Assembly: GCA_964650485.1 (NCBI GenBank)
Contig: CAZYTX010000012.1
Span: 12,381-76,380, forward strand
DNA: 64,000 nt
Reading direction: 5' to 3'
DNA from: CAZYTX01 sp964650485
Lineage (GTDB): Bacteria; RBG-13-61-14; DATKZS01
Both the position numbers and the translations under genes were made by a program. Positions 16,609 to 24,580 of the stretch are shown here, in pieces. Every line of letters begins with the position of its first letter. Position 1 is the first letter of the stretch. The notes beneath the pieces were generated by a model. That model ran no database searches, was not told where the DNA came from, and saw only the letters and a list, made by a program, of their open reading frames with translations.

Positions 16609-18915
16609 ATGATTGAAAAGGCGCCCAGACCCGCGGGCAGCGTGCAGCTCGGCCTCCGAGAGACCGTGGTCGCCGCCCTGGGACTCATGCTCATCCTCGG
16701 GCTTTCCGTGGCCAACCACTACATCCAAGGCCAGGGCCTGTACCTACAGGTGATCTGGGACCCGGTCGGGCTCTACATCTTCTACCCCGGCGACCACGTT
16801 GCCATCCAGGCTTTTAAAGAGGGCTTCTTTCCGCTCTGGGACTCCACCCGGGGGATGGGCACCCCCCATGTAATGCCAATCCTGGGCAGCGCGGACTTCC
16901 CCTTAAAGGTACTTGCATACCTTATGAACTCTGGGGCCGGATGGGAGCTCTACATCCTGCTCCGGCTGTGGCTGGCCGGGGTCTTCTGTTTCATGGCCGC
17001 GCGCGAGATGCCCCTGGGCTTCAGGGGGTCCTTTTTTGCCGGGCTGTCTTTCATGCTCTGCGGTTACTTCCGCGAGTTCCAAAACCTGCCGGACATAAAC
17101 GTGGCCCTCACCTTTCCGCTGTTGTTATTCTTCTTAACGCGGCTCGCCCGCAACCGCTCCATCCTCTCCTTCCTGGCAACCGCGGTGCTGTTCCAGTTCC
17201 TTGACAACCACCCGCAAAGCGCCCTATATGCCCATGCCTTCTTGAGCCTCTTTTACACCGCCGCCTGCATACTGGCCGGGAAAAGCCGGGGCCGGCTCCA
17301 TCGGGAGACCGCGGGACTGGTGCTGCTCTACCCCCTCATTGTGATCTTCGGGGTGCTCCTGGACTGCGACTCCTTGGTGCCCTTCATGGAGTATTTCTTC
17401 AGTAGCTGGAGCTTCCACCCCCCGGACCTGGGCCTTATCTACATACCGATCAATTACGCCATCGGGCTGGTTACCCCTGTATTCGACTTCTGGATGCCGG
17501 GCGTGCCCGGCCTGGCCGAGCAGAACCTTCTCCAGCTCACCGTGGTGCCGTCATATCTCGGCACAGTGGTATGTATCCTGGCCGGCCTGGCCCTGGTGCG
17601 GCCGCAAAGGCTCCCGCCCATGGGCCTGGCAACCGCCGGCATCGGCCTCCTGGCAGCCGGCGTCATCTTCGGGGTCCCGCCCTTCTCGCTGCTTTCCAGG
17701 CTGCCCGTGATCCGGTCCCTGCAGAACTTCCGCTATCTGCAACCGTATCTGGCCTTCGCCGCGGCGCTCCTCGCCGGCACGGGGCTCGAGCTCCTCGCCA
17801 GGGACTCCGCTTCAACAAAGCGCGCCCTGGCCGTGGCCGCGGCCATAGCAGCCTGGGTCGCGGTGCACGCATTCATGTTCCGGGCGGAGGTCCTGGGCTC
17901 GAAGCTCATACTCATCGGTATTGCAGCCCTGGTCGCGGGCGCCGCGCTCGTTTTCACCCTGGCAGCGGCGCTCATGAAAAAATGTCCCGGCCGGAGGCGC
18001 AAAATCATGGCATGGGCCCTGATCGCGGCCTCGGCGTTCGAGCTCTGTCTTTACTTCAGCCTGGCGCGGCCACTGTTCGGGCCCGACGCTTTCAAAAGCC
18101 ATGCGCCCCCGTGGACGGAGGAAATCAAGCACGGGCCCGGTAACCTTTACCGTATCTACGGCGCGGGCCAGCGCATACTCCATCCTAACCTGGCCGGCAT
18201 GTACGGGCTCTCCGACCTCCGGGACTACTCCCCCTTATACGTCCGCGATTACGTAAGGATGATGGCGAGGATCAACGGGTGGGAGAGCGAAGGAGAGATC
18301 AGGGCCGAGTTTCTGGAAGACGGCAAGTTCTACTTCGACCTTGACCTCGGAGAGGCGCCTGCCGGGGTCCTGGACGCACTCAACGTCCGCTACGTGATCT
18401 CTCGTGAGGTGCCGGAAGAAAAGCCGCTGTCCGGCGAGGTGAAAATCCACGAGAACAAGGACTTCTTTCCCAGGGTGTTCTCGACCGCCGCGGCAAAAGC
18501 GTGCGACGAGCAAGAACAATGCCTTTCCGGCCTGGTCAGCGAAGACCCCGGCCATGCGGTCATGGTGGCGGGAATAAGTTGTGACAAAGGGGGCTTATCA
18601 AGACCCCGGATCACCGAGATACGCGAAGGTCATGACCGCCTCTCCTTCCGGGCATCGAGCCGAGGCACGGCCCTGGCCGTGATCTCGAACCTGTACTTCC
18701 CGGGCTGGCGCGCTTACGTGGACGGGAGAGAGACCAGGGTCTTGCGGGTGAACGGGGTCATGCAGGGGGTGTTCCTGGGGCCCGGACGGAGGCGGGTCGA
18801 GCTCGTCTATCACCCCTTAAGCTTCAAGCTGGGGTTGTGGATGCAGGTTATCTGGCTGCCGCTCGTGATCATCGTCCTGTCCGCAGCTCTTAAAAGGAGC
18901 TCCGGACGGAAATGA
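16609..18915 (+). CDS. YfhO-family polytopic membrane protein
   Basis: A 768-aa inner-membrane protein of the YfhO type (GT-C-like fold). It has about 12 membrane segments in residues 20-470. The early loop has FYPGDHVAIQAFKEGFFPLW followed by GMGTPH, as is typical for this family. A soluble C-terminal domain contains the hallmark YFPGWRAYVDG and ends with a last membrane helix (LGLWMQVIWLPLVIIVLSAA). Characterised YfhO proteins glycosylate lipoteichoic acid from undecaprenyl-linked sugars; in Gram-negatives the acceptor is unknown. The following DUF362 gene starts within about 30-75 bases, so the two may be co-transcribed. Family is confident, substrate unknown. Confidence 0.88.
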   Translation: MIEKAPRPAGSVQLGLRETVVAALGLMLILGLSVANHYIQGQGLYLQVIWDPVGLYIFYPGDHVAIQAFKEGFFPLWDSTRGMGTPHVMPILGSADFPLKVLAYLMNSGAGWELYILLRLWLAGVFCFMAAREMPLGFRGSFFAGLSFMLCGYFREFQNLPDINVALTFPLLLFFLTRLARNRSILSFLATAVLFQFLDNHPQSALYAHAFLSLFYTAACILAGKSRGRLHRETAGLVLLYPLIVIFGVLLDCDSLVPFMEYFFSSWSFHPPDLGLIYIPINYAIGLVTPVFDFWMPGVPGLAEQNLLQLTVVPSYLGTVVCILAGLALVRPQRLPPMGLATAGIGLLAAGVIFGVPPFSLLSRLPVIRSLQNFRYLQPYLAFAAALLAGTGLELLARDSASTKRALAVAAAIAAWVAVHAFMFRAEVLGSKLILIGIAALVAGAALVFTLAAALMKKCPGRRRKIMAWALIAASAFELCLYFSLARPLFGPDAFKSHAPPWTEEIKHGPGNLYRIYGAGQRILHPNLAGMYGLSDLRDYSPLYVRDYVRMMARINGWESEGEIRAEFLEDGKFYFDLDLGEAPAGVLDALNVRYVISREVPEEKPLSGEVKIHENKDFFPRVFSTAAAKACDEQEQCLSGLVSEDPGHAVMVAGISCDKGGLSRPRITEIREGHDRLSFRASSRGTALAVISNLYFPGWRAYVDGRETRVLRVNGVMQGVFLGPGRRRVELVYHPLSFKLGLWMQVIWLPLVIIVLSAALKRSSGRK

Positions 18916-18942
18916 TCGCGGCGCCAGGCGTGGAACCCGCCA

Positions 18943-20136
18943 GTGTCATTGTGTACCATAAAGAATGCCAAGGTAGAAAAGGCGCTTCAATTGAAGAGAT
19001 CGGACAACACGCCCCGCGGCAAGGTGCATTGGATCATACGGGCCGGCGGCTCCTGCGCTGCCATGGCCGCAAGCCCGCTCGCACGCTTCTCCAGGCAGCG
19101 GGTCCCGGGCGAGGATGTCAACCTTAAGGGCCGTTTTGAGACCGTGTTGAACGATCCATCCGAAAAGCCCTTGCCCCCCACCCGCTCTTACCCTCCCATG
19201 CCCAGGGCCACGGTGGGCATGGCCGGTGTTAACGGCTCCGTATACAACGCGGTGCGCGAGGCGGTGGAAGCCGCGGGCGGCCTTGCCGAGATCGAGCCCG
19301 GCCAGAGGGTGATGATAAAGCCCAACATCACCGGCCCGGCCACCCCCACTGTATTCGACGGCCCCATAACCACCAGCCCGGAAGTAGTCCGGGCGGTGAT
19401 CCGTCTGGTCAAGGAGCGCGGGGCGCATCCCATGGTGGGTGACCGATCCATGATGATGACCGAGCTTGCCTTCCGCACCACCGGCTTTGCCAGGGTGTGC
19501 CGGGAAGAGGGGGCTGAGGCTTACCCGTGGACGCGCTCGGAGTACGTGCGCTTTTATCCCGGCAAGAGGCACTGGAGCAAAGGGTTCAGGATGCCAAGGA
19601 TTCTCCAGGAGGTGGACCACTTCATAAACGTGCCCATCCTGAAGAACCACGAGAACTCATCGCAGTTCACCTGCTGCCTGAAGGCCCTGGTGGGGGCGGT
19701 CATGCCGCTTGACCGGTGGCAGGAGGGGCCGGACGCCTTGCACCAGAGGAACATCTCGGAAAAGATCGCGGAGCTGAACCTGTGCCTGAAACCGACCATC
19801 AACATCGTTGACGCAAACTCGGTCATGGTCAAGGGCGGCCCGGGCGACGGCCTGCTGAGAGGCGACCCCATGAACAGGAAGGCCGTGTGGGCCGAGCCGG
19901 GCCTGGTGCTGGCCGGCAAGGACCGCGTGGCCTGCGACTCCGCGGCCCTGGCCGTGCTAAAGCTCTACGGCCATGATAAAAAGGTTGACTCGCGCTTCAT
20001 GAAAAGGAGCGTGTGGGACCAGGTGCAGATATACTACTCCGCACAACTGGGACTGGGCCAGGCCGAGCCCGATAAGATCAACATCGAGGACCTGAAGGCC
20101 CGCCGCTTCGACGAGATCAAGGACAACTGGAAATAA
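18943..20136 (+). CDS. DUF362 domain protein
   Basis: Protein of up to 397 aa with a DUF362 domain. Visible motifs are VMIKPNITGP (about residue 115), TSPEVVRAVIRLVKERGA, VPILKNHENSSQFTCCLKALVG and CDSAALAVLKLYG, all characteristic. DUF362 proteins are often fused or linked to iron-sulfur ferredoxin domains, but no CxxCxxC cluster is present here. The start is uncertain: GTG at 18943 gives 397 aa, while TTG at 18991 gives a protein opening with a Lys/Arg region and a short hydrophobic stretch (GGSCAAMAASPLARF) that looks like a degenerate export signal. It follows the YfhO gene closely. Role not known. Confidence 0.8.
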   Translation: MSLCTIKNAKVEKALQLKRSDNTPRGKVHWIIRAGGSCAAMAASPLARFSRQRVPGEDVNLKGRFETVLNDPSEKPLPPTRSYPPMPRATVGMAGVNGSVYNAVREAVEAAGGLAEIEPGQRVMIKPNITGPATPTVFDGPITTSPEVVRAVIRLVKERGAHPMVGDRSMMMTELAFRTTGFARVCREEGAEAYPWTRSEYVRFYPGKRHWSKGFRMPRILQEVDHFINVPILKNHENSSQFTCCLKALVGAVMPLDRWQEGPDALHQRNISEKIAELNLCLKPTINIVDANSVMVKGGPGDGLLRGDPMNRKAVWAEPGLVLAGKDRVACDSAALAVLKLYGHDKKVDSRFMKRSVWDQVQIYYSAQLGLGQAEPDKINIEDLKARRFDEIKDNWK

Positions 20137-20240
20137 TCAACGACCTTTTTCTTGTTTCAAAAAAAGCGCAAAGTATAATTCTACTGAACTTTAGAACTTT
20201 TATTAATTCAAGTCACTTGATTCCATAACTTTCAGGGGAG

Positions 20241-20482
20241 GCCGGGGTCAATTTTATCCAGTTTGCGACCGGACCATAAACTTGATGAAATTCGCGGCGC
20301 GATATGGAGTGCGGCAGCCCTACGGGTCCACGTGCTTGCTGCCGCTTTGGATCGGGGAGCTTGCTCCCCGGAAAGTGCGGGCCGCCGCCGGCAAGCTGGC
20401 GGCTCGAAAAAGCGAAAGCAAGTCCTACGGACCCTGCGTGGCTCCCGCACTCCTGTTTTATTTTGGACAAAATTGACCCGGC
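20241..20482. mobile_element. MITE-like palindromic element without transposase
   Basis: Terminal inverted repeats: GCCGGGGTCAATTTTATCCA at 20241-20260 and, inverted, TTGGACAAAATTGACCCGGC at 20463-20482. Inside, a second long imperfect inverted repeat pairs about 20305-20347 with 20407-20452, and a central perfect hairpin GGGGAGCTTGCTCCCC sits at 20354-20369. About 240 bases, no credible gene inside. The nested symmetry is typical of a non-autonomous element moved in trans. It occupies most of the 399-base gap between the DUF362 and TPR genes. Confidence 0.7.
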
Positions 20483-20535
20483 ATACAAAAAAGAGCTGCT
20501 TGTGAGAGCCGGCAAGATGGTCTAGGATTTCAGCG

Positions 20536-22278
20536 ATGGATTCGAAAAGCAAAGCCCGCATCAGGAAGGGGGCATGGCTTTTTGCATTTATTGTCGCGGC
20601 CTCGGCTTTTGCGCCGCACCTCGAGGGCCCTTTTATCTTTGATGACCAGCATACCATCCGTGACAACCCCGCTCTGCGGAGGAGCATCAACCCGGCCTTT
20701 TTTTTCAAGGACCCGAAGACAGCGAGCAGGGCCACCTCAACCCTGGTGCGGCCCCTGCTCACCTGGACCTATGCGCTGAACTACCGCGTTTCAGGACCCG
20801 ACGCTTCCAGCTTCCGCACGGTCAACCTTGCAGTCCACGCCATCAACGCCCTGCTGGTTATGCTCCTCACCATGCGGGCCGGAAGGCTCGCCAGGCTGGC
20901 GCCCGCGTGCGCGCTGCTGTTTTTTCTCCATCCCCTGACCGGCGTCCAGGTGGGCTACGCCTCCTGCCGGTCCACACTGCTCTCCTCGACCTTCTACCTG
21001 GGAGCGATGGCGCTCTTCGCCTGGACCGCTTCCAGGCAGCGTGATGCACGACCCGTTTTACTCTTTGTCTCGGCTGCATGCATTGCTCTTCTTTACGCCT
21101 GCGGTCTTTTCACCAAGTCAGCGGCCTCCACCCTGCCCGCGGCCCTGGTGCTCTGGCACCTGGCGTTCAACCGGGGAGAAGCTGGTCCCTGGCGAAATAG
21201 GACCACGGTCTTCACGGCTTCCACCTTGGCCTTGCTTTTCACGGTGCTTGGCCTTTACTTCTTGTACAGGCACGCTTTCCATGCCCCCTCTTTCTTCGCG
21301 CCCCGGAAGCCCTGGCCGGTTTGGGCCTATCTCGCGGCCCAGGCCCGCATCTTCTGGACGTACGTAAGATTCATTGCGCTGCCGGTGAACCTTTCGATCG
21401 AGCACGGGGCATGGATGCCGGAGCATGCAGGAGAGCTCGCCCGTGCCGGCTTCCTGGTCTCGGTCTCCGGCATAGTGGCTCTCGCCGGCCTGTCCATGGC
21501 TTTCCTTCGCAGGCTGCCGGAACTCTCCTTTGCCGCGCTCTTCTCCATGCTCTATCTGCTTCCCACCAGCTCGGTCATACCGCTCACCGTGCTTGTAAAC
21601 GAGAACCGCGCCTACCTGTGCGTGCTGCTTTTGATCTGGCCCCTTCTTTTCATACTCGACACTGCCATGAAAAGGTTTCCCAGAAGCTCTGCCACCGCCA
21701 TCTTTCTGGCGGGCATATTTCTTCTGGGCATTTTGATAGAGCGAGGCAGCGCCTTTCACAGCGAGACCGCGGTTTGGAAGGACGCGGTGATGAAGGCGCC
21801 CGGTCTTGCCAGGGCCCGGGTGAACCTTGGTGTGGCCCTTTCCGGGTACGGCCGGGAGGAGCAGGCCAGGCACTGGTTCATGAAGACCCTCGAGCTCGAC
21901 CCCTGCTCTGCAAGGGCCCTTACCAACCTTGCCAACATGGCCTATGAAAAGGGGGAACTGGACCGGGCCGAATGGTTCTACAACAGGGCCATGGAGTGCG
22001 ACCCCGGGTCAATGGTGGCCCGGCTGAACCTGGCAGAACTGCTCTTTGAGACCGGGAGGGAATCGCAAGGCGCCCGCATCCTGGAGCAGGCCCTGGGTAT
22101 CGAGCCCAGGCACTCGGAGGTGCTGGGACGCCTGGGCCTGTGGCACTGCATGGAGGAGCAGAGGTGCGAGCAGGGGCTGCGATACCTGGAGCAAGCAATC
22201 CGGTACGCCCCCTCTGCAGCCGAGGCGGAGAAATGGAGCCGCGCCTTGGAAAAGGCAAAATATTTGAATGAAAAATAA
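20536..22278 (+). CDS. TMTC-like membrane glycosyltransferase with C-terminal TPR repeats
   Basis: A 580-aa protein. The N-terminal part is a GT-C type membrane domain with about 10 helices; the first external loop holds the acidic motif FIFDDQHTIRDNP, as in TMTC/O-mannosyltransferase-like proteins, followed by LVRPLLTWTYALNY. Residues of about 425-575 form three to four tetratricopeptide repeats (for example ARVNLGVALSGYGREEQARH and ALTNLANMAYEKGELDRAEW). Relatives are thought to transfer sugars from a lipid-linked donor to exported proteins, but few are tested. It is a single gene between the MITE-like element and a hydrolase. The ATG at 20536 follows a weak ribosome site. Confidence 0.82.
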   Translation: MDSKSKARIRKGAWLFAFIVAASAFAPHLEGPFIFDDQHTIRDNPALRRSINPAFFFKDPKTASRATSTLVRPLLTWTYALNYRVSGPDASSFRTVNLAVHAINALLVMLLTMRAGRLARLAPACALLFFLHPLTGVQVGYASCRSTLLSSTFYLGAMALFAWTASRQRDARPVLLFVSAACIALLYACGLFTKSAASTLPAALVLWHLAFNRGEAGPWRNRTTVFTASTLALLFTVLGLYFLYRHAFHAPSFFAPRKPWPVWAYLAAQARIFWTYVRFIALPVNLSIEHGAWMPEHAGELARAGFLVSVSGIVALAGLSMAFLRRLPELSFAALFSMLYLLPTSSVIPLTVLVNENRAYLCVLLLIWPLLFILDTAMKRFPRSSATAIFLAGIFLLGILIERGSAFHSETAVWKDAVMKAPGLARARVNLGVALSGYGREEQARHWFMKTLELDPCSARALTNLANMAYEKGELDRAEWFYNRAMECDPGSMVARLNLAELLFETGRESQGARILEQALGIEPRHSEVLGRLGLWHCMEEQRCEQGLRYLEQAIRYAPSAAEAEKWSRALEKAKYLNEK

Positions 22279-22327
22279 GCCCGGGCTTGATTCCAGCGCA
22301 GCAATTATTTAGCATGCAGCCAGGAAC

Positions 22328-23131
22328 ATGCGTAAATCCATCAAAGTGCTCGACCACCCCCTGATCACCGAGGTGATCTTCTACCCGGCCCGCATATCAG
22401 AGGAGCAGGCCCCGGACATGGAGCACGGCAGGGTGGTGTATATACCCGCGGGTGATGACAGGCTGGGAGCGTACTGGCATAAGCCTTTTGAAGACGCGGC
22501 CACCGTGCTCTTTTTCCACGGCAACGGCGAGATCATGACTGATTACCTGTTCGACTTCCACGCCCGCATGGAGGAGCTGGGCGTGAACTTCATGGTGGTG
22601 GACTATAGGGGATACGGTCTCTCGAGCGGCTCGCCTTCTCTCTCGCGTCTTCTGGAGGACGCCCGGGCCGCATGGGCCCACCTCCCGGAGCTGGGCCTTT
22701 CCCCTGATCAGGTCATTGTCATGGGCAGGTCGCTGGGCTCCCTGGCGGCACTGGAGATATGCTCGGGACCGGGCAGGGAGGCAAAAGCCCTGATAATAGA
22801 GTCCGGCATAGGCAGGTTCGACAACTGGATTGACCGCATGGCACCCATGCTGGAGAGGCTGGGGCTTGACGCCGCGGGTCTCAAGCAGGCACTTTTCCAG
22901 GCGTTCAACCACGAGCAGAAGATAAAGGCTTTCCCCGGGCCGGTCCTGGTCATGCACGCTCCGCAGGATGAGATCGTGCCGGTGCAGCACGGCAGGGACC
23001 TGGCAAAATGGGCCGGCGGCCGGGCAGCGTACCACGAGTTCAGCCGCGGCGGCCACAACGACATCCAGCTTCTGAACAAGCACGAGTACTTCCAGGTGCT
23101 TGAAAGCTTCCTTGAAAAGAGGGTTTCATAG
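22328..23131 (+). CDS. alpha/beta-hydrolase
   Basis: Probably cytoplasmic serine hydrolase of 267 aa. Landmarks: oxyanion loop LFFHGNGE (about residue 63), VVDYRGYGLSSG, nucleophile elbow VMGRSLGSLA (Ser about 137), acid residue in VMHAPQDEIVP and catalytic His in SRGGHNDI. This is the classic YtmA/BEM46-like arrangement; the substrate is unknown. The stop codon overlaps the end of the convergent regulator gene by 6 bases, leaving no room for a separate terminator between them. Confidence 0.88.
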   Translation: MRKSIKVLDHPLITEVIFYPARISEEQAPDMEHGRVVYIPAGDDRLGAYWHKPFEDAATVLFFHGNGEIMTDYLFDFHARMEELGVNFMVVDYRGYGLSSGSPSLSRLLEDARAAWAHLPELGLSPDQVIVMGRSLGSLAALEICSGPGREAKALIIESGIGRFDNWIDRMAPMLERLGLDAAGLKQALFQAFNHEQKIKAFPGPVLVMHAPQDEIVPVQHGRDLAKWAGGRAAYHEFSRGGHNDIQLLNKHEYFQVLESFLEKRVS

Positions 23132-24130
23132 CTCCCTGATACGCTCCTCGAACTCCTGGTACGGGAACAGCTCCCGGTAGTCGCAAAGGCCCGCCAGGGC
23201 GCGCGAGCGAAGGTGTATGCCCTGCTCCTCCAGGATGGCCACCGGGTTGAGCCCGCCGATCACGATGGCGCCCACCCTGCCCTCGCTCACCGGTATCTCC
23301 AGGAGCGGCTGCCCCTGCCAGCCGATGGTGAAAAAGCCGCCCAGGCCGACCTTGTCGAGCTCCTTGGCCAGCTCGATCACCAGGTCCCGGCTCTCTGCGG
23401 GGACCTCCCTGAAGCTGGCCCCGATCCTGCCGTTGCCGGTGGAGGTCGCGCCAATGTAGTCGGTCATGCCGCTGCGTATGAATATCTCCAAGGGGTCCAG
23501 GCTGGTGCCCTCGTAGGTGATGATCTCCACGAACCGGGAGGGCCGGTGCTCGCGAAGCTCCAGGAGACCGCCGAACCGCGAGGTGGTGGGAATGCCGTGG
23601 TGGAGCAGTACGCCGTTCAGGGTGATCGAGCACACCGTGCCCACCCCCACGGCGCCCTCGGGCACGCTCATGTCCCCTATCCTGTGGCCCGGCTTGAAAA
23701 GTCCCACCATCCTGCCCATGGCATAGCCGGCCCTGAACACCTCCTGGATCAAAGGATAAGAGCGCTCCAGGAGCTCGCGCTCAATAATGCTCATGTTGAC
23801 CACAACCGTGCCCGACTTCCTTTGAAGATTGAAGTCCATGCGGTACGTCATCCGGTCTATCTTGGCCGAGAAAAATCCCACCTTCTCGAAAACACGGGCA
23901 GCATCAAGCTCGTTCCTGCCCTTTTCCGTGATAAGCCGGCCCCGCTTGCCAAGGTTCTCGGTATGACCGTCCTTGTCCATGCGCTGAAGATAGAAGCGCA
24001 CCGTGCGCTCGCTCATCTCGTGACCCATGGCAACAAGCCTCTCCGTGATTCGCGAGCTGCCAACAGGCGAATCCGACTGGTGCAGGATGCGCAGGATGGC
24101 AAGCCGCTTCTTCTCGATCTTGTCCTTCAT
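23126..24130 (-). CDS. NrpR-like transcriptional regulator (winged helix plus NRD/DUF128 domain)
   Basis: A 334-aa regulator. Residues 1-75 form a winged helix (KKRLAILRILHQSDSPVGSS, then SERTVRFYLQRMD and the wing LGKRGRLITEKG). Residues of about 85-330 form one NRD/DUF128 domain, with GTVCSITLNGVLLHHGIPT, EGTSLDPLEIFI and AIVIGGLNPVAILEE. In methanogens NrpR represses nitrogen-assimilation genes and is released by 2-oxoglutarate, binding GGAA-N6-TTCC. Here the gene is divergent from a glutamate synthase, and the shared gap is filled with GGCAA/TTGCC palindromes, which supports a role in nitrogen control and autoregulation. Bacterial members usually carry one NRD domain, as here. Start ATG at 24130. 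Confidence 0.88.
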   Translation of the reverse strand: MKDKIEKKRLAILRILHQSDSPVGSSRITERLVAMGHEMSERTVRFYLQRMDKDGHTENLGKRGRLITEKGRNELDAARVFEKVGFFSAKIDRMTYRMDFNLQRKSGTVVVNMSIIERELLERSYPLIQEVFRAGYAMGRMVGLFKPGHRIGDMSVPEGAVGVGTVCSITLNGVLLHHGIPTTSRFGGLLELREHRPSRFVEIITYEGTSLDPLEIFIRSGMTDYIGATSTGNGRIGASFREVPAESRDLVIELAKELDKVGLGGFFTIGWQGQPLLEIPVSEGRVGAIVIGGLNPVAILEEQGIHLRSRALAGLCDYRELFPYQEFEERIREL

Positions 24131-24152
24131 GGCAGTTATATAATACCGAAAA

Positions 24153-24333
24153 TTTGCCGTACGTCAACCTTTTTCCGGCAAATTTGCCGACTGTCACGGC
24201 AAATATTGCAAATACGCCCGCTTGAATTCGGGAAAGAACACCTGAAATATTAAGCCCTTGCAAGGCCGGGAACAGGCGGCGTCCATGTTTTGCAACAGCC
24301 TGGCACGGCAAAACTTATCTGGCATTTTTGCCG
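24153..24333. promoter_or_regulatory. cluster of candidate NrpR-type operators
   Basis: Repeated half-sites CGGCAAA / TTTGCCG: TTTGCCG at 24153-24159, the perfect palindrome CGGCAAATTTGCCG at 24176-24189, CGGCAAA at 24197-24203 (followed by ATTGCAAA), and a spaced pair CGGCAAA 24306-24312 with TTTGCCG 24327-24333. The first three lie within 75 bases of the regulator start, where they could mediate autoregulation. Binding by the adjacent regulator is inferred. Confidence 0.65.
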
Positions 24334-24398
24334 CTGATTCCGCGATCATTTCAGTCACGGGCCATACACTGCAAATGTTTCTAATAATTTTTTTTCTG

Positions 24399-24445
24399 TT
24401 GACATGGCCTTTTCCTTGTGATACAGTTGGCAATGGATTGCCGAA
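24399..24445 (+). promoter_or_regulatory. glutamate synthase promoter overlapped by an operator palindrome
   Basis: TTGACA (24399-24404), exactly 17 bases, then TACAGT (24422-24427) form a good sigma-70 promoter. Starting at the last base of the -10, TTGGCAATGGATTGCCGAA (24427-24445) is a near-perfect palindrome; its core GGCAATGGATTGCC is 14 bases, the same length as the archaeal NrpR operator. A repressor bound here would block initiation. The transcript would carry an untranslated leader of about 145 bases. Confidence 0.7.
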
Positions 24446-24580
24446 CACAGCAACAGTAAAAAAATCTTGCGCATAAGTTATACGCCCGTCGCCAGAACCC
24501 CTTGCAAAAGACAATCAGTGTTCATGGGCCTCCGGCAAGCGGCGGCCTGAAAAAAAAGCGTTATACAAGGAGGAATCCGT

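Noticed and set aside
20263..20505. 80-aa open frame inside the MITE-like element, and longer ones on the other strand
   Set aside because: They follow the palindrome arms, are Arg/Ser-rich and lack protein-like composition; the inverted repeats explain the open frames.
24258..24476. 72-aa plus-strand open frame in the regulator-synthase gap
   Set aside because: It overlaps the operator palindromes and the promoter of the synthase gene and has no ribosome site.
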